From: Prostheceraeus crozeri
Lineage: Eukaryota > Platyhelminthes > Polycladida > Euryleptidae
Direction of reading: 5' to 3'
Assembly: GCA_907163375.1 (NCBI GenBank)
Contig: CAJQUW010014300.1
Location: forward strand, 248,001-312,000
Length of the DNA: 64,000 bases
Made by a program: the position numbers and the translations under genes. The notes under the pieces were generated by a model. The model worked only from the letters and a program-made list of their open reading frames with translations, was not told the origin of the DNA and did no database searches. Of this stretch, positions 1-11,899 are shown one piece after another (position 1 is the stretch's first letter; the number at the start of each line of letters is the position of its first letter).

Positions 1-2122
1 CCATTTGTCACAGGCAATGGGGTTGTTTCAAAGTATATTTGTGAATTGCAATGTAAGATTCTGCATGACTCGGTAACCTGTAGACATTTCCAATGGTTCA
101 AAGACCGTTTATTTTCCTTTAGTCTAATATTGTCAAAAAAACTTCCAAAAAGCAATAATTTTCTTATATGCATGCATTTCGAAAGAACTAATTACATTGG
201 TGAGACGCTGCGCACGTATGTTAAAGAAGAGATTGATAATTTCTCAGCTTGATTAAGAGTAAGACTGTGCGATAACTTGTTAGATAACATCAGAAAATAT
301 GTCAGGTTGAAATTTCTGTATTTGATCCTCAGGCGCGTATTTGTAGTCCAGGCAAGCCTAGCACCTGCTGTAAAGATTTGTTTCCAGTCTGATATCATGA
401 GTTGTAAACCTATCCGTGGAGCCATATTGTAAATTCATTTACAATTCATTACGAGGTGTAAATTCATTTACTTTACGTTATCTAATAACATGCGAAACCA
501 TCAATGGGTAGTATGTTCCAATTGAGATGATGCGATTTGATGTAGGGAAGTAGCTGTAAATTTTGAAAAATCCTATTGGAATGGGATTTCCCATAGGCCA
601 ATAGGAATTCGCATCGGAATCCTGTGGGAGCGGAATGTGACCAAGAAATCCCGTCCCACGGCAAGCCTGATACTAATTATATGCTATAAAATATACATGT
701 ACAAAGGACTAATTCGCGTCGTGCATCAATAAACTGATGATGCACGCTTACATTCATGTTAAATACCCAAACTAACTGATTTGACATAATTCAAAGTGCA
801 CATACTGTAGGCTTACAAGGCCTATGAAATTTTCTCATTTTATGCTGATTGTTAGGCCTGCTACCGGAGTCGGAGTCCTGTCAAATGCCTCAGGACTCTC
901 CTGATGCTGACCACTTTGCTCTTATAGTGCAGCCTATTTGCAATGTAGCTACAACATTACTCAGTTGCGTACCAAACATGCGATGGCGGTGATGTCATAT
1001 AAGCGGTTCAAATAAGCTTCTATATGTTGTATTTTAGTGACTTTGGGACCAGCTTTTTCCTCTCCAATAACTATATATCCTTTAATTACAGTTGGATTGG
1101 ATTGCCTTTCCTGCTCACCGTTGTTAACAATTGAGACGGACAATGTGTTAATCGTACAAACAGAAATATGCCTCTATTCAACTGTTGTAGCTTCATTCTT
1201 TTTTTTAGACATATGGGAAGGATAGTGTAGTGTATGTTAGAATCAAAGTGGTTGGAATATGCTTGTATATTGATTGGACATGGGCGTATCTTGTCATCAT
1301 GACACCTGAAAAATTATAACCTTCTTGGATCAAATTTTTTAATCACTTTCCAGCAGATGTTGGAAGTAATTACGTAATTTAAGTAAGTTATAGGTAATTA
1401 AGATTTAAGTAATAATAATCTTTACGTAATTTTGAAATTACGCATACTTTTCCATCAAAATTTGCTGCGCTTAAATTCAATACAGATGAAAGTGCATCGT
1501 GTTACTGAGCTTAGTTTTCCTTGCAATTCGATGAAAAATTTTCTCATTTCCAACAGACAATGTTTGTTGTCAAATACAGGATTATGAGTATTTTGTGTAC
1601 TTTTTGTGTAAATTGTAAACGAAAGAAACTTTTGTTTACTGTTCCTGCATTAAGCTTTACTGAGTTCATCTATCTGTTTATTCTTTTCTTTTCATAATTG
1701 TTCAAGAGACATCTTGTTTCGAATAATGTTATTTCGGTGCATGTACACGCATATGCATGTTTCATGATTTTGTCTAATTCACGAACTTTGGTACTGAAGC
1801 ATTTATTCACAACCAGGTTATACTTTTATTTTTATGCATCGTCTAGAAAATGAAAACAAATGTCAGTGCGAAAATGAAGCTAATGTAAATGGAAGTAATA
1901 CAGCACCCGTATACGTTATGTTACCCTCTTATATACGGTGCATGCTTTGTGGATTGATAAACATAATCTACATTTTATGTCACTTGAATGTATATGGAAT
2001 ATGTATAAGCTTAACGCATCAAACCAACATGGCTTTGTTACCACTCAGTTTCGCAAAATCACGAAAAGACGAAAAACACAATTTGTGGATACTTCACTGA
2101 CCAACACGTGGCTTGTTGTTTT
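1..2122. other. AT-rich stretch without recognised gene
   Basis: Only short open frames without family motifs are visible on either strand. I see no splice-bounded exon, RNA gene or terminal-repeat pair that I can support. The sequence is simple AT-rich intergenic DNA as far as I can read it. Confidence 0.5.
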
Positions 2123-3235
2123 CTAAGCGTTCTGTTTTATTAAGACCAGGAGTGTTAGTCCATTCATGAATAGTGATGCTATCAGATGAGTAGATGTGGA
2201 CCTTCCTCTGTTGAATTCAAATTGTTGATGTAAAAGTATGCCATTCAACTTCAAACAAGACACAAGCTTGGCAGATATGATTCTCTCCATCACTTTGCAG
2301 ATATTCAGTGTCAAAGAAATAGGCCTATAACTCGATGGTTGTGAAGCACATCCTTTTCCTTTGTTCAACGGGATAAAGAACGCTTTTCACCATTCACATG
2401 GAGGACGACCAGTCATCACGGAAAATTCAAATAATATGGCGAGGAAAGGTGCAATCTGAACTGCTGCTACTTGACGTAACAGAGAAGCGGGTAAGGAATC
2501 CGGAGTTCTAGAAACCTTGGGAGGCAAGCTCTGTAAGCGAGACACTACTTCACTGACTGGGAACTCGACTGAGCATATGAATAAGCCATTGTCCACTCTT
2601 TCATGAAAAATATGTGCACTACCATCATCTTGCTCAAACAACGACGTAAAATAGTCATTCATGATCTTTGCCTTACGGGAGCTCTCAGAAATAAGTTCAT
2701 TACTAGAAATAATGATAGATGGAATTGAGTGAGATATTTTCATCTTGTTATTAACACAAGCATAGAACTTTTTGATGTTACCAGTCATAATAATGCCATG
2801 CTCAAAATCGGAAACGTTTTGATAGGTAGATTTATCCTTACGACATCAATATTTCCTGCTTTTTATAAGTGATTTCAAAAGCCTCGACTATTTCGGTGAA
2901 CGACCGATAGTCCGTTTAATAGGAAAAAATGTTTTATTGCACTGTACATAATGTCCAGAAATGTATGCCACATAGAGTCGACATTGGAAATAACAAGAAT
3001 TGCTTGAAATCATGCGATACTATTTTACATCAGCAAGAAAATTCCGCATTTTAGTAAAGTCTGCCTTCCTGTAGTCTACCTTGACTTTAAGTGATGTCTT
3101 CAAAAAAAGGCTCCGTCTTTTGTTGGTGTCTGAATCAGGAATTCAAGAGCAGCATGATCACATAACGCATGGAACATCACGTTCAGCATGGAAATTGAGC
3201 ACGGATGATTTGTAATAATCAGATACATACATCGC
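2123..3235 (-). pseudogene. LINE ORF2 fragment (endonuclease C-terminus to RT start)
   Basis: Minus-strand remnant of a non-LTR retrotransposon ORF2. Reading from 3235 downward, the first traces are an endonuclease C-terminal signature (a CDHAAL-type block near 3145-3165). Next comes the linker between endonuclease and reverse transcriptase in an open frame at 2788-2387, containing a NDYFTSLF-type block. The start of the reverse transcriptase follows at 2368-2123, with a YRPISLT motif and a following CKVMERII helix. The order is right for a CR1/Jockey-type LINE, but frames are interrupted near 2380 and 2800, and the catalytic FADD region is absent because the copy stops at about 2123. It is therefore dead and truncated. 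The wording of the motifs resembles the larger LINE at 11820-17795, but I cannot tell whether it is the same family. Confidence 0.75.
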
Positions 3236-3243
3236 AATAGATT

Positions 3244-3609
3244 TTGCCACGTGAAAAATTAATTATTGTATATAAATCAATTGTGTTGTCTTTGCTATTG
3301 TATGCGGCACCCCTTTTTGCATGGCTGTCTCTAGGAATTGAGAAAAAGACAGAAAAATTTCAGAGACGCGCACACCATATTATACGCGGAAGACATTGTG
3401 ACTATGCCGATTGTCCGACAGTTTCCAGTTTCAGGAAAGCTAGAGCCTGTTCTTTTCTGCTAAAATGTGAGTCTGTTGATGTACACCCCCTTCACGACTT
3501 TGTACCTCCACGTTTACCGAGATCTGGACTCTTTCAACAGCCAGGTGCTCACACGTCTCGTCGCTTGCAATCACTTTCCCCCTGGACTTGTAACTTAATG
3601 AACAGATAA
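3244..3609 (+). pseudogene. LINE ORF2 C-terminal fragment
   Basis: Open frame of about 120 codons matching the C-terminal, post-catalytic domain of a LINE reverse transcriptase protein. The blocks SLLLYAAPLF, FQRRAHHII and a terminal region ending near SLSPWTCNL parallel SLLMYATPLF, FRRRAHRII and SFFIWSCML in the LINE at 52021-54145. This is thus a second, truncated member of that family. No reverse transcriptase core precedes it. It lies directly beside an opposite-strand LINE fragment, so this is a junction of two truncated insertions. The apparent ATG at its start is not a biological start. Confidence 0.75.
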
Positions 3610-4339
3610 CGTTCATGTGCTCTTCTATTGCATTTTCAAGAGCTTATTTCAAAATTTTGCATTGCATGTATTCTGAGGATGTTGCTTACTGCACCTGTGA
3701 TAGTATTGTTTTCTTTATGCTACTCAACTGCTGCCAAAATTATGTGCATGGTCAATAGCATTGATATTTTATATTGTGATTTTTGCAATTGTACTTGTAA
3801 TTAGCGATAAAATTCAATAATCAAATTAGCGATTTTCATTTATTCAAAATATTCGCTTCCTTTCCTTTATGAACACCGGATGATTTGCATCTAAGTTCGG
3901 GTCAAAATATGTCTTCACTAGTATGAAGGTTGATTAAAACTTTAATAAGTATTCAAAGTTTTTCAATTTTTGTGAGTGCAGAATCATTGGCATCTATTCT
4001 AAGCATGGAATCATGAAATGTTGCATCTTCAATTTAATCACCAGAACATCTTTCTTATAGAGAGAGGTGATAGTCTCTGTGATGATGATAAGCCGGCTGC
4101 GTGCTGTATTTTTAATTGTGAATTTTAGAATCAATGCTGCCAAACGATTTCGACACTTTTAGGATAGACTGCTGACATTGAGGCAGAAAAATATCACAAA
4201 CAACATGTACTTTGATGGACATTATTTGCCATCGACTGATATCAATCAAATTCTCATCAAAATGTGTGCAAGAAAGTTAAATAACAAGTTAAGTTGTTTT
4301 CCTTCAATTTTTGGTAAACTGGAGTGATGACAATATTCA
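3610..4339. other. Intergenic, nothing recognised
   Basis: AT-rich sequence with no supported gene. The first part may be the 3' untranslated tail of the LINE fragment ending at 3609, but no diagnostic tail repeat is visible. Confidence 0.4.
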
Positions 4340-4400
4340 ACAGCAATTCATCAAATCTCAACAGATGTAACCACCACGAGACACGCTTCGGCCTGTTGGC

Positions 4401-4470
4401 CGTTGTGGTCTCAGGGTATGCTTGCACGTCTGCTAGTTCCAATGTCGCTGGTTCGAACCTACCCACGACT
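4401..4470 (+). other. tRNA-like / SINE-head segment with B box
   Basis: A perfect B-box-like GGTTCGAACC lies at 4450-4459. A 5' strand GTTGTGG at 4402-4408 can pair with CCACGAC at 4463-4469, giving an acceptor-like stem with one wobble. The T stem has a mismatch and I could not place a convincing anticodon arm, so this is a tRNA-derived (SINE-like) sequence rather than a working tRNA gene. If its internal promoter works, RNA polymerase III could transcribe straight into the hammerhead-like motif next door. Confidence 0.45.
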
Positions 4471-4505
4471 GTTGAGGCCCAAGCAGGCCGAAACATGTCA
4501 CGTGG
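4463..4505 (+). ncRNA. Hammerhead-ribozyme-like motif
   Basis: Stem I is CCACG (4463-4467) with CGTGG (4501-4505). The core CTGTTGA at 4469-4475 differs from the consensus CUGANGA at one position (A6 to U). Stem II is GGCC (4476-4479) with GGCC (4486-4489) and a 6-nt loop, followed by GAAA (4490-4493), the self-complementary CATG and the cleavage dinucleotide TC at 4498-4499. An A-A mismatch sits at the base of stem I. The A6 change probably weakens or abolishes activity. Confidence 0.5.
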
Positions 4506-4545
4506 TGGCTACACCTGTTGAGATTTGATAAATATATCAATTGAC

Positions 4546-7500
4546 AGGTTACGTTACTTGTTTCAGCAGCAATTCTTCTAGATTCACATTTTGATTTACA
4601 AAGACAGACTCGACCGACACAGATGAAAGGATCTATGACATGATGTAAAATGAGAATATGCATTGATTACAGAGAAAATTTTCCATGCTAATTTACTCGA
4701 AATCGCTTGCTACAACTGACACGAGAACGTGTTCTGATTTTTTTTCAACATGATCAGATTTCAACATGCTTACAAATTTTATTCAAATCATCTAGAATAT
4801 GTGATTTCTTGCTGATTACACGCTCCTTTAAATAATGACAGATCTTGTAGTAACTTTCTAGTGATGTGATCACTTCTGTTCAGACCAACCCTATTTCCAG
4901 ATCTTGTTGCTTTGTGATACACGCAATTAAGTGCAAATATGGCGATGGAATGATTGTTCAAAGAGAACTCAAATGAACCTCAGTCATGCGTAATAACTCA
5001 AAATTGCAATTCTCTACTCGATAAAGATGTTTACTTTTATCGTCACTGCCTGCCACTTAACATGACATCTTTTAGATTGCGGCTTCTATCTACAGAACGA
5101 TGACAACTCGGTGGAACGCTGCTGACAAGAAAATTTGTAATATTTTTTCTTGCAGATGATAGCCACTGGCTGCAGTCACGTGGATGAATCGTCCCTATTT
5201 CTGCTTCAGAAATGTCATTTTACAACACCTGCAGTCACTGTGTAATCGATGCTATTTCCCATGGGGTAAGACCAGTTTCCAATAAAGCCATGTACATGTA
5301 ATTCTATCGAAGAATGACAATTATATCGCATTTCAAATGTGCACAGATGCGACATGCACACAAGGTCAGTCCCACCTAAGCCTAAAGCCTAAAATGTTGG
5401 ATCAAGTCACTAATTGACATATGTTCACAAAATTTGATGGATGTTAAAATTTCACTTCGATTTGATAACTGGAGTCTAATGTTTTTCATTCTAGCGGTTT
5501 GCCTTTACTTCATAGACTGAATGTACATAAATAAAGAGATACTAGATTTTTCCTAAATAAAAAATCAGAAGCTCGGATTACCGCAAGATGATAGGTTGAC
5601 AAAGGCTATAAATCAGTGAAACATGTTTTAAGACAATGGTAGCTTTTCCATGTCTTTCATGTGCTTTGCATGTCTTGAAGGGAAATTTGAAGCTGTTGTA
5701 GAATGATTCACAAGTTATGACATTAAAATATCAAGGAAAATCATCATAACTGATCCCAAATGTGCGTCCTTCTTAAAAAAAACAGGAATTGAGAAGAAGA
5801 CCACGAAAGATATTGACAGTGAATATCAATTTCAGCTGTTGGACGTTCGTGCTTCGTTTTCACAAATAGAATAGGCCTAGTGTAAATCGACTGCTGTAAA
5901 TAGAATTGATGAACTTGCCCCTCCAAAATTATCACACATCAATGCGCTTAATCTCACGCATTTCTAGCCGTTAATGACCACCGTCATTTGCAAATTCATT
6001 AAAGAAGCTTTTTCTGCAATTGAATTATTTCTATAGCAAATAAAATGTTCATCCAATTTGTCATGCTAAACAGCAACAGGTACAGAATTTCTCAGAGCTT
6101 TTCAGAGTTCTCATGAATTTTAATGATGAATTTGTAATAAGGATTTTCCCATGAATAAATAAATGATTTTACTTTTGAATTTTGGAGATGTCACAAATGC
6201 AGCCCATAAGCAGCAGTGTCTGCATAGGATTCTTGTATGACTGCCTACGCACACATTTATCCCCAGATGGTAATGAAAGGGCTTCTTTACCAGGAATATT
6301 TAACAATTTCAAGATTCTGAATTTCTGTAGAAATTCAAGATGCCTGTATCGTGCATATTGTGAATTGGTACATTGTGGCATAGCATTGATGAATGGCAAC
6401 GATTATAAAAAAACGCTCAGATAATTTCTTGCTATTCAAGTCGCTTGCTTGTGATACTAATTTCATTTAATTAACGCATGTGAGCACCAATTTCCGCGCA
6501 ATCTTAAAAAATTGAATGTGTCACTATCGAAAACAATATATGCACATAATTTGAGAGTCCGCCAGCTTGTGCCACCGCTTATATTTTCAAAATAGTTCAC
6601 AGAATTTCATCATAATAAATTGGAAACTCGAAAAAATTTTAAAGTAGAACGGATATAAATTTAGCAGTATCAGTAACTTAAAAAAGAGCAAACATTTATC
6701 AATCCGATTGAAAATGACAAACGTCCACTTATACTATAAGGCGTGTGCCAACTTGTGCCAGTCATCAGACAACCCCAACTCTCTGTAGAATCCTCGCCGT
6801 CTCCGAAGCCGTACCAATCCACCCACATGTGCCACTGCGGACACGGAGAATGGTTTTCTGAGGGCTGGTACAAGCTCACACTTTCAAAAAGCGCGTTTGG
6901 CTGATGTGAGTGGCGCTCGTGATTTTACAAGTGTCACGGTTGGTTGGATCCGTGCGGCGCATGCCTGCGGACTCTGTCATGTATATCATGTATATATCAA
7001 AATTTCACTCAAACTCCGAAGAAGACTAGCAGTTTATTAATAATCTCTCGTGATTAACAATAAATGCGATTACAAATACTGTCTTTTAGTGACCAGCACA
7101 TCGGTTTATCAACAACCGCCTTCCGCTACTGTCATCGATTTTCAGGCATTTTGAAAGTCTTCTGACTTTATTAACAAATATGGAAGGCCCTTTGTGAAAT
7201 AAGACTTTCATTTTAAGTCGAAATCACATTTTACTTGAGAACTTGCCAGAAACATCTTAAATCTGAATTTTAAGCATGACAATACAAGAAGATAAATGCC
7301 ATGAATTTTCACGCATTTATTCATGCTTTGATTTAACGACAGCACCCTTTTTGGAATCTTGAAGCATGGAAAAGGCTGATTGAATGACTGACTTCAGGCA
7401 TCATCCTCAGTGTTATTTTTCACACTTTTATTTTTCTATGAAAAGTGTGTGCATGCATGTTAAGCAAGCATTTTGCTCGAAGAATGTTACAACGCTTCAT

Positions 7501-8200
7501 CAGTTGTGATTTTAGTAGTTTGTCGAGTTGCTTCAAATTTAGAATCATGAAATTTGGTAGCGTTGTTTTCCCATCAAGATAGTGCAGGTTTTCTTACGAA
7601 GTCACAAAGTCGCCTAACTTTCATTTAATAAAGTGCATACTGCTTATGCTTAAATTTTTATCGTGTACTGCTGCCTAGCGCACATGACAAAAAGCTAAAG
7701 ACATTCTAGACTATCACATGGAATTCTTCAATTTTCGGGAAAATGAAGAATTTCAAAATCAGGAATGAATAAAAACCTGTTTGAAAGGGTTAGGAACTTT
7801 TATAGAAAAAGTCAACCTTCCAAAATGACGAGAATTTATGAGTCTCAAGCAGTCAGAGAAAGTCGATGGATTTAGCCATGATGTCTCCTGGAATTCATTT
7901 TCAACCTGACGAGAAATGTATTCAATTTAATTACTTTCGCAGTCAATTTCGCATTGATTCAATAGGTTGCCGATTGCCAAAACATGAAAATGAAATAGTG
8001 ACAATGCGAAATCAGTTAATATCGGATGTGCTTCAAGTATAAAACTTCAAATGTACCTATTTTGTGATAGCATTTAGAACTACAGAGATGTTAGTACGTG
8101 TGTATAAGCAATAAAATGAAACTAAACAAATTGATTTGAAATTGATAGGATGTTGAAGTAGGTATGTTGGCTACAATAAGTAGTAATATAATAACTTTAA
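4546..8200. other. Long intergenic stretch, no supported gene
   Basis: No element or gene can be supported. The one segment that reads as if once coding is on the minus strand at about 6725-6900. It is locally GC-richer, with an open frame through a VGGLVRLRRRRGFYRELGL-type peptide ending at a stop, but I do not recognise it and see no clear splice sites. The rest is AT-rich with short frames only. Confidence 0.4.
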
Positions 8201-8201
8201 A

Positions 8202-8395
8202 GGGAATCTGTAAAATAGATGGTCGCTTACGTGGTACATTTTTACAAGCGAGATCCTTCGACCGTTCCACGCAATCATCGTCATGATTGTAAAAGGTCGA
8301 AAGATCTCGAAGGAATTGTGTTGAGCGGTCGAAAAATCTCGCTTGCAAAATTAAAAATATATCACGTATGCGACCATCTGTTTCGGATTCCCTTC
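8202..8395. mobile_element. Short inverted-repeat element (MITE)
   Basis: About 190 bp bounded by inverted repeats of roughly 50 bp. Both ends read GGGAATC followed after a short gap by AGATGGTCGC and, further in, by GCGAGAT. A shorter nested inverted repeat (GATCTCGAAGG-like, near 8250-8315) fills the middle. No clear target-site duplication was found, so the superfamily is open. Confidence 0.7.
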
Positions 8396-8479
8396 AAAAG
8401 TTGTGTCCAAGGTCCGGATAAATGCATGTCGATAAACGCATGTCGATTGAGTCGATTAGGTTCAACCGCTAATGTTCAG

Positions 8480-8850
8480 AGGGATTTCTGTAGCACAGAT
8501 TTGAGGTGAATATTGGCTTATATTAAGGCCAAACATGAATATGTCATTAAAGTCATTCAAACTCGTGAGCTTCGCTTCGTACTGCGGAAATCTGGAATAT
8601 ATTCTGTCAAATGATGCAAGGTCTGCCTCCAATAGATAACACAAGACTACAGGAGAAAGTGAGTCAAAAGCTTTCAACGTAACAAGGGTCTGCTGCGTCT
8701 GCTGCCAACCATAATTATCCTTGACCCAGTATGTCGTACACTAAATCTGGCAATTTGTGATGCTCTAAGATTACAGCCTGCATCTTACAAATGTGCTCCT
8801 ATAACAGCAGTGGATACTGAACGTTCTGCAGCCTGGTTATGTCGATGACT
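8480..8850 (+). pseudogene. Possible hAT-like transposase C-terminal remnant
   Basis: Plus-strand translation, broken by several stops and frame changes, gives peptides resembling the C-terminal half of hAT-type proteins. These include an AYIKAKHEYVIKVIQ block near 8520 and a CAPITAVDTERSA block near 8795-8830, comparable to the VDxERSFS region of that family. No terminal repeats were located. This is a resemblance by eye only, and the segment could equally be unrelated. Confidence 0.25.
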
Positions 8851-8859
8851 GATATCCGC

Positions 8860-10110
8860 AATTGCAATCAAAAAACAATAATGACCAACAGTGTGAAATA
8901 TTGTCCGCTGAATTTATACTTAATACCGTCAATAAACACAAGCAACTTATCTTTGCAAGCTTTAACAAACTCATTACCGTATACAGCCGTTTTGCAAAGT
9001 GAACTCTGCGAAGTAAGACTTTCAGTGAACTGAACGACGAACTAAGTGGACGACTGAAGTAGCCAAATAAAAGAAATAAAAGAGGAACTGAAGAATTCGC
9101 ATCGTTCTAAAGTGCATGACTTTCTGTACTATGAAAATAGATTGATTTCATAGCCTACACACTAAGCAATGGAGACACAATTAATTATGCACGCAAAATG
9201 ACTTATCTTGCATTTACTTTTCAACCATTTCCTTCATGGGAGATTATATGTTTAGTATGTTATGGCGCAGGCCTAAATGCGTAATGAAGGTTTGGGTCTG
9301 GCTTGGCTATCTTGGTCATCGGTAGCGGTCGGTTTATCATTAATTTAAATCTGAATGGTCTTTTGAGCTACTTGCATGCCTACTTACGAGATTGGGCATA
9401 ATTATCAGCTGCTAATCCGATGTTAACAAATTAATATTCAAAATAGTCATCCTAAATTTCAGATGAATGAAAACATGCTCACCCTCCAGATATCGCCCAT
9501 GTTTCCTCACAGGACGTGAAGCCATGTTTGTGATGGTTCGTCGATCAATGAATTAAAGATATTTCACAATGAATACAATAATGCAAACAATGTTAAATGG
9601 CAGACTTTTGATGACTCAGTCACTGCATTCTTCAAGATACAAGATAAACTTGATTGGGAAATCTCACGTCTCCATTCTCACCAATTATTTCTGAGGAGTT
9701 ACAACCAATGAAACTGCCATCCATCCTCGAATTCTGTGTTCCTCAATATCAAAAGGAGATGACCAACAATTCTAACGTGCTGCATGTTGAATATTCGTTA
9801 CAAAGATTTATCCAAACAGCGTTGACAGCCGAGTTCAAATACTGAATGCAAACACCGCATGAAGCGAGCATAACAGATATTATTAATAGCAAGTATACTT
9901 TATTTTGATGAAATTCGAAATTTCCAGTCATTTCATATAGTGAACAACAAATCTACAGTAATTTACTACCGCCTAGTACAAAATTTCTCGTTAATTTAAA
10001 TACTTTAAAGCAGTTGTACCTATTTGATGATTGCTTCAAGTATCATTGCATTGCGATTCTAATAAATAAGATAATTTACACGATGGATAAAACAGCTCAT
10101 ATATACATTC
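8860..10110. other. Intergenic, nothing recognised
   Basis: Short frames only; no repeats or motifs I can support. Confidence 0.35.
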
Positions 10111-10120
10111 ACCCAACATA

Positions 10121-10750
10121 TGGCGAACTTCAACCCAAAATAAGACATGTAAAGATCGCTTTCTACCTACCTGAGGTACCCAACGCGATTCTTTCTGGGA
10201 GCACGCATGTCCGAGGGCAAGTGATAAAAACGGCTGTGTCTGGAGCAGCGGTAGTCTGGTCTGGTTACTTGCTGTCAGGACTGGCTCTTATTGGGTTCCA
10301 TGCCCCTACAAGCTAGTGCCTATGACAGGTGTAGACATACCTGTAAGTGGCAATGTGCCCCTGAGACGCCAGCCATCGCTAGGACGTTCGTCCCAACCTG
10401 ATAATATGTGGATGATTGCTGACAGGGTTGTTTTCGTCGGAAGTCAGAATGACACAGGCGCAAACGAATCGGGGTTAAGGAGCTGTATGGTGACCTTCCC
10501 ACAAGAGCAATCCGGCTTAATGGAGCGTCCTATATACATGTACCTACATCCTTTTTAACATATCAAGGCCTCCAAGAGTGGTGCACGGCGGCTGCTAATT
10601 TGATACTGGATGGATTGAGCTAGATTGTTCTACTCTCGTTCTCGCTTTGCACCTGCGGGTGTATCTTTTAACATTCACTGTTTGGCCTCAAGATATGGCG
10701 AACTTCAAGTCAAAATAAGATCAATAATAAAGATCGCTTTCTTTCTGATG
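10121..10750. repeat. Direct repeat pair flanking a GC-richer segment
   Basis: TATGGCGAACTTCAA followed by CAAAATAAGA and AAAGATCGCTTTCT occurs at 10120-10165 and again at 10693-10745, about 570 bp apart in the same orientation. The segment between is less AT-rich than its surroundings and contains short open frames without recognisable motifs. It could be a tandem duplication or an insertion with long flanking repeats. Confidence 0.45.
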
Positions 10751-10759
10751 TTCTTTCTT

Positions 10760-11753
10760 TATTGCATAATTGCACGTTGCCTTTGTGAATCTCCAGCCAT
10801 TATGTATACACAAGTTACTCAGATTTGCGTGCTTTCAAACTCCACTACTTATAAAATCAAGTAAGGTGTGCTTTTGCGTCAAGCTTGTTTTAGTCAAATC
10901 TAGGCTGTCAAAACTGCATAGCCTCACATAATAAGAAATAATCTGGTTCCTACTTAGAGAAAGAAATGATTTCGAAATATTTCTGTCACTGATACTTGTA
11001 TGAAACTGGAGTCACAGAGAACTAGCCGTGATCGACGGCAAGAGTGAAAAAACGAATTACTGACTATCTCATTGAAAATCAACATCACACGATAGCGAAC
11101 AGCGCTAATGCAGGTATAGATATCAGATTAACCAACATATGTGCTTGAATCTCCTCGAGGTCGATGTAGTACAACAAATTACGATTCAATCAACTAGATC
11201 TGTCAGTCAATTTTTTGGCATGTTGTGAAACTGCAGTTCATAGCTCTGGACATTTACAAATTAATTTACGTCCTGGTATTTATCATTGCGCAATAAAACA
11301 TATTTCGCAAAAATACTACCCTATGTACGTGTATGTAATCAGAAAAGCTTCATCCGAGCTTCTGTTTAGGATAATTGATGCCCACTTTTATCAATATCAT
11401 TTTCTTACTTCGTGACTCTCCAATTTTATAAAGGCAAATATTATGTACATCAAGGGTTTGATTCCTTAACTGTGCTTTGTATTCAATGAAATATAGTTTG
11501 CTAATGATATCATTAATCACTATGGATTGATTTTATTGATTCGTTCTTCGGATACGAAGATTAATAAAGGATGCATTTCATGTACATGCAATCAGTTAAC
11601 AACCTTCAACATATCGATGCATGCGCTTAGACAATGCAAATTGCACAAATTGAACGATGAATTTGTAATAGCGTTCCGTGTGGACTACAAGGCCCCTTAC
11701 AAAGAAAGAGGACAAAGAGGGACTGCAGTTACGGACAAGAAGATGCACCCGGA
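10760..11753. other. Intergenic, nothing recognised
   Basis: Short frames only. The last part directly abuts the 66-bp duplication of the LINE insertion. Confidence 0.35.
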
Positions 11754-11819
11754 ACACCCTTCATAGTCCGGCAGCCAGAACGAGTTTCTGCAGGGAAAGA
11801 GGCCGAAAGTGAGACTTTC
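11754..11819. repeat. 66-bp target-site duplication, 3' side of LINE
   Basis: Matches 17796-17861 with two differences seen. It ends in CCGAAAGTGAGACTTTC, which is also the terminus of the foldback element at 17844-18497. The LINE therefore inserted at the edge of that element and duplicated its end. Confidence 0.85.
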
Positions 11820-11899
11820 TTTTTTTTATGAATATGAATATATTTATTGTAGCAAACTACAAAGGCATCCGAGGTTGCAAGCAACACTTATGGGTAGCC

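Larger units (their letters stand above)
4340..4545. repeat. Imperfect palindrome with tRNA-like core
   Basis: Inverted repeat: the sequence at 4350-4408 (AAATCTCAACAG, then ACCACCACG, then CGGCCTG) recurs in reverse complement at 4483-4530. The tRNA-like segment and a hammerhead-like motif lie inside. The right arm carries the better-preserved ribozyme motif, and the left arm carries a decayed reverse-complement version (GAAG in place of GAAA). The layout matches the ribozyme-bearing ends of Penelope-like elements elsewhere in the window, but no coding remnant is present here. Confidence 0.6.

Noticed and set aside
4401-4470. Functional tRNA gene
   Set aside because: B box and acceptor-like stem are present, but the T stem has a mismatch and no clear anticodon arm can be drawn.
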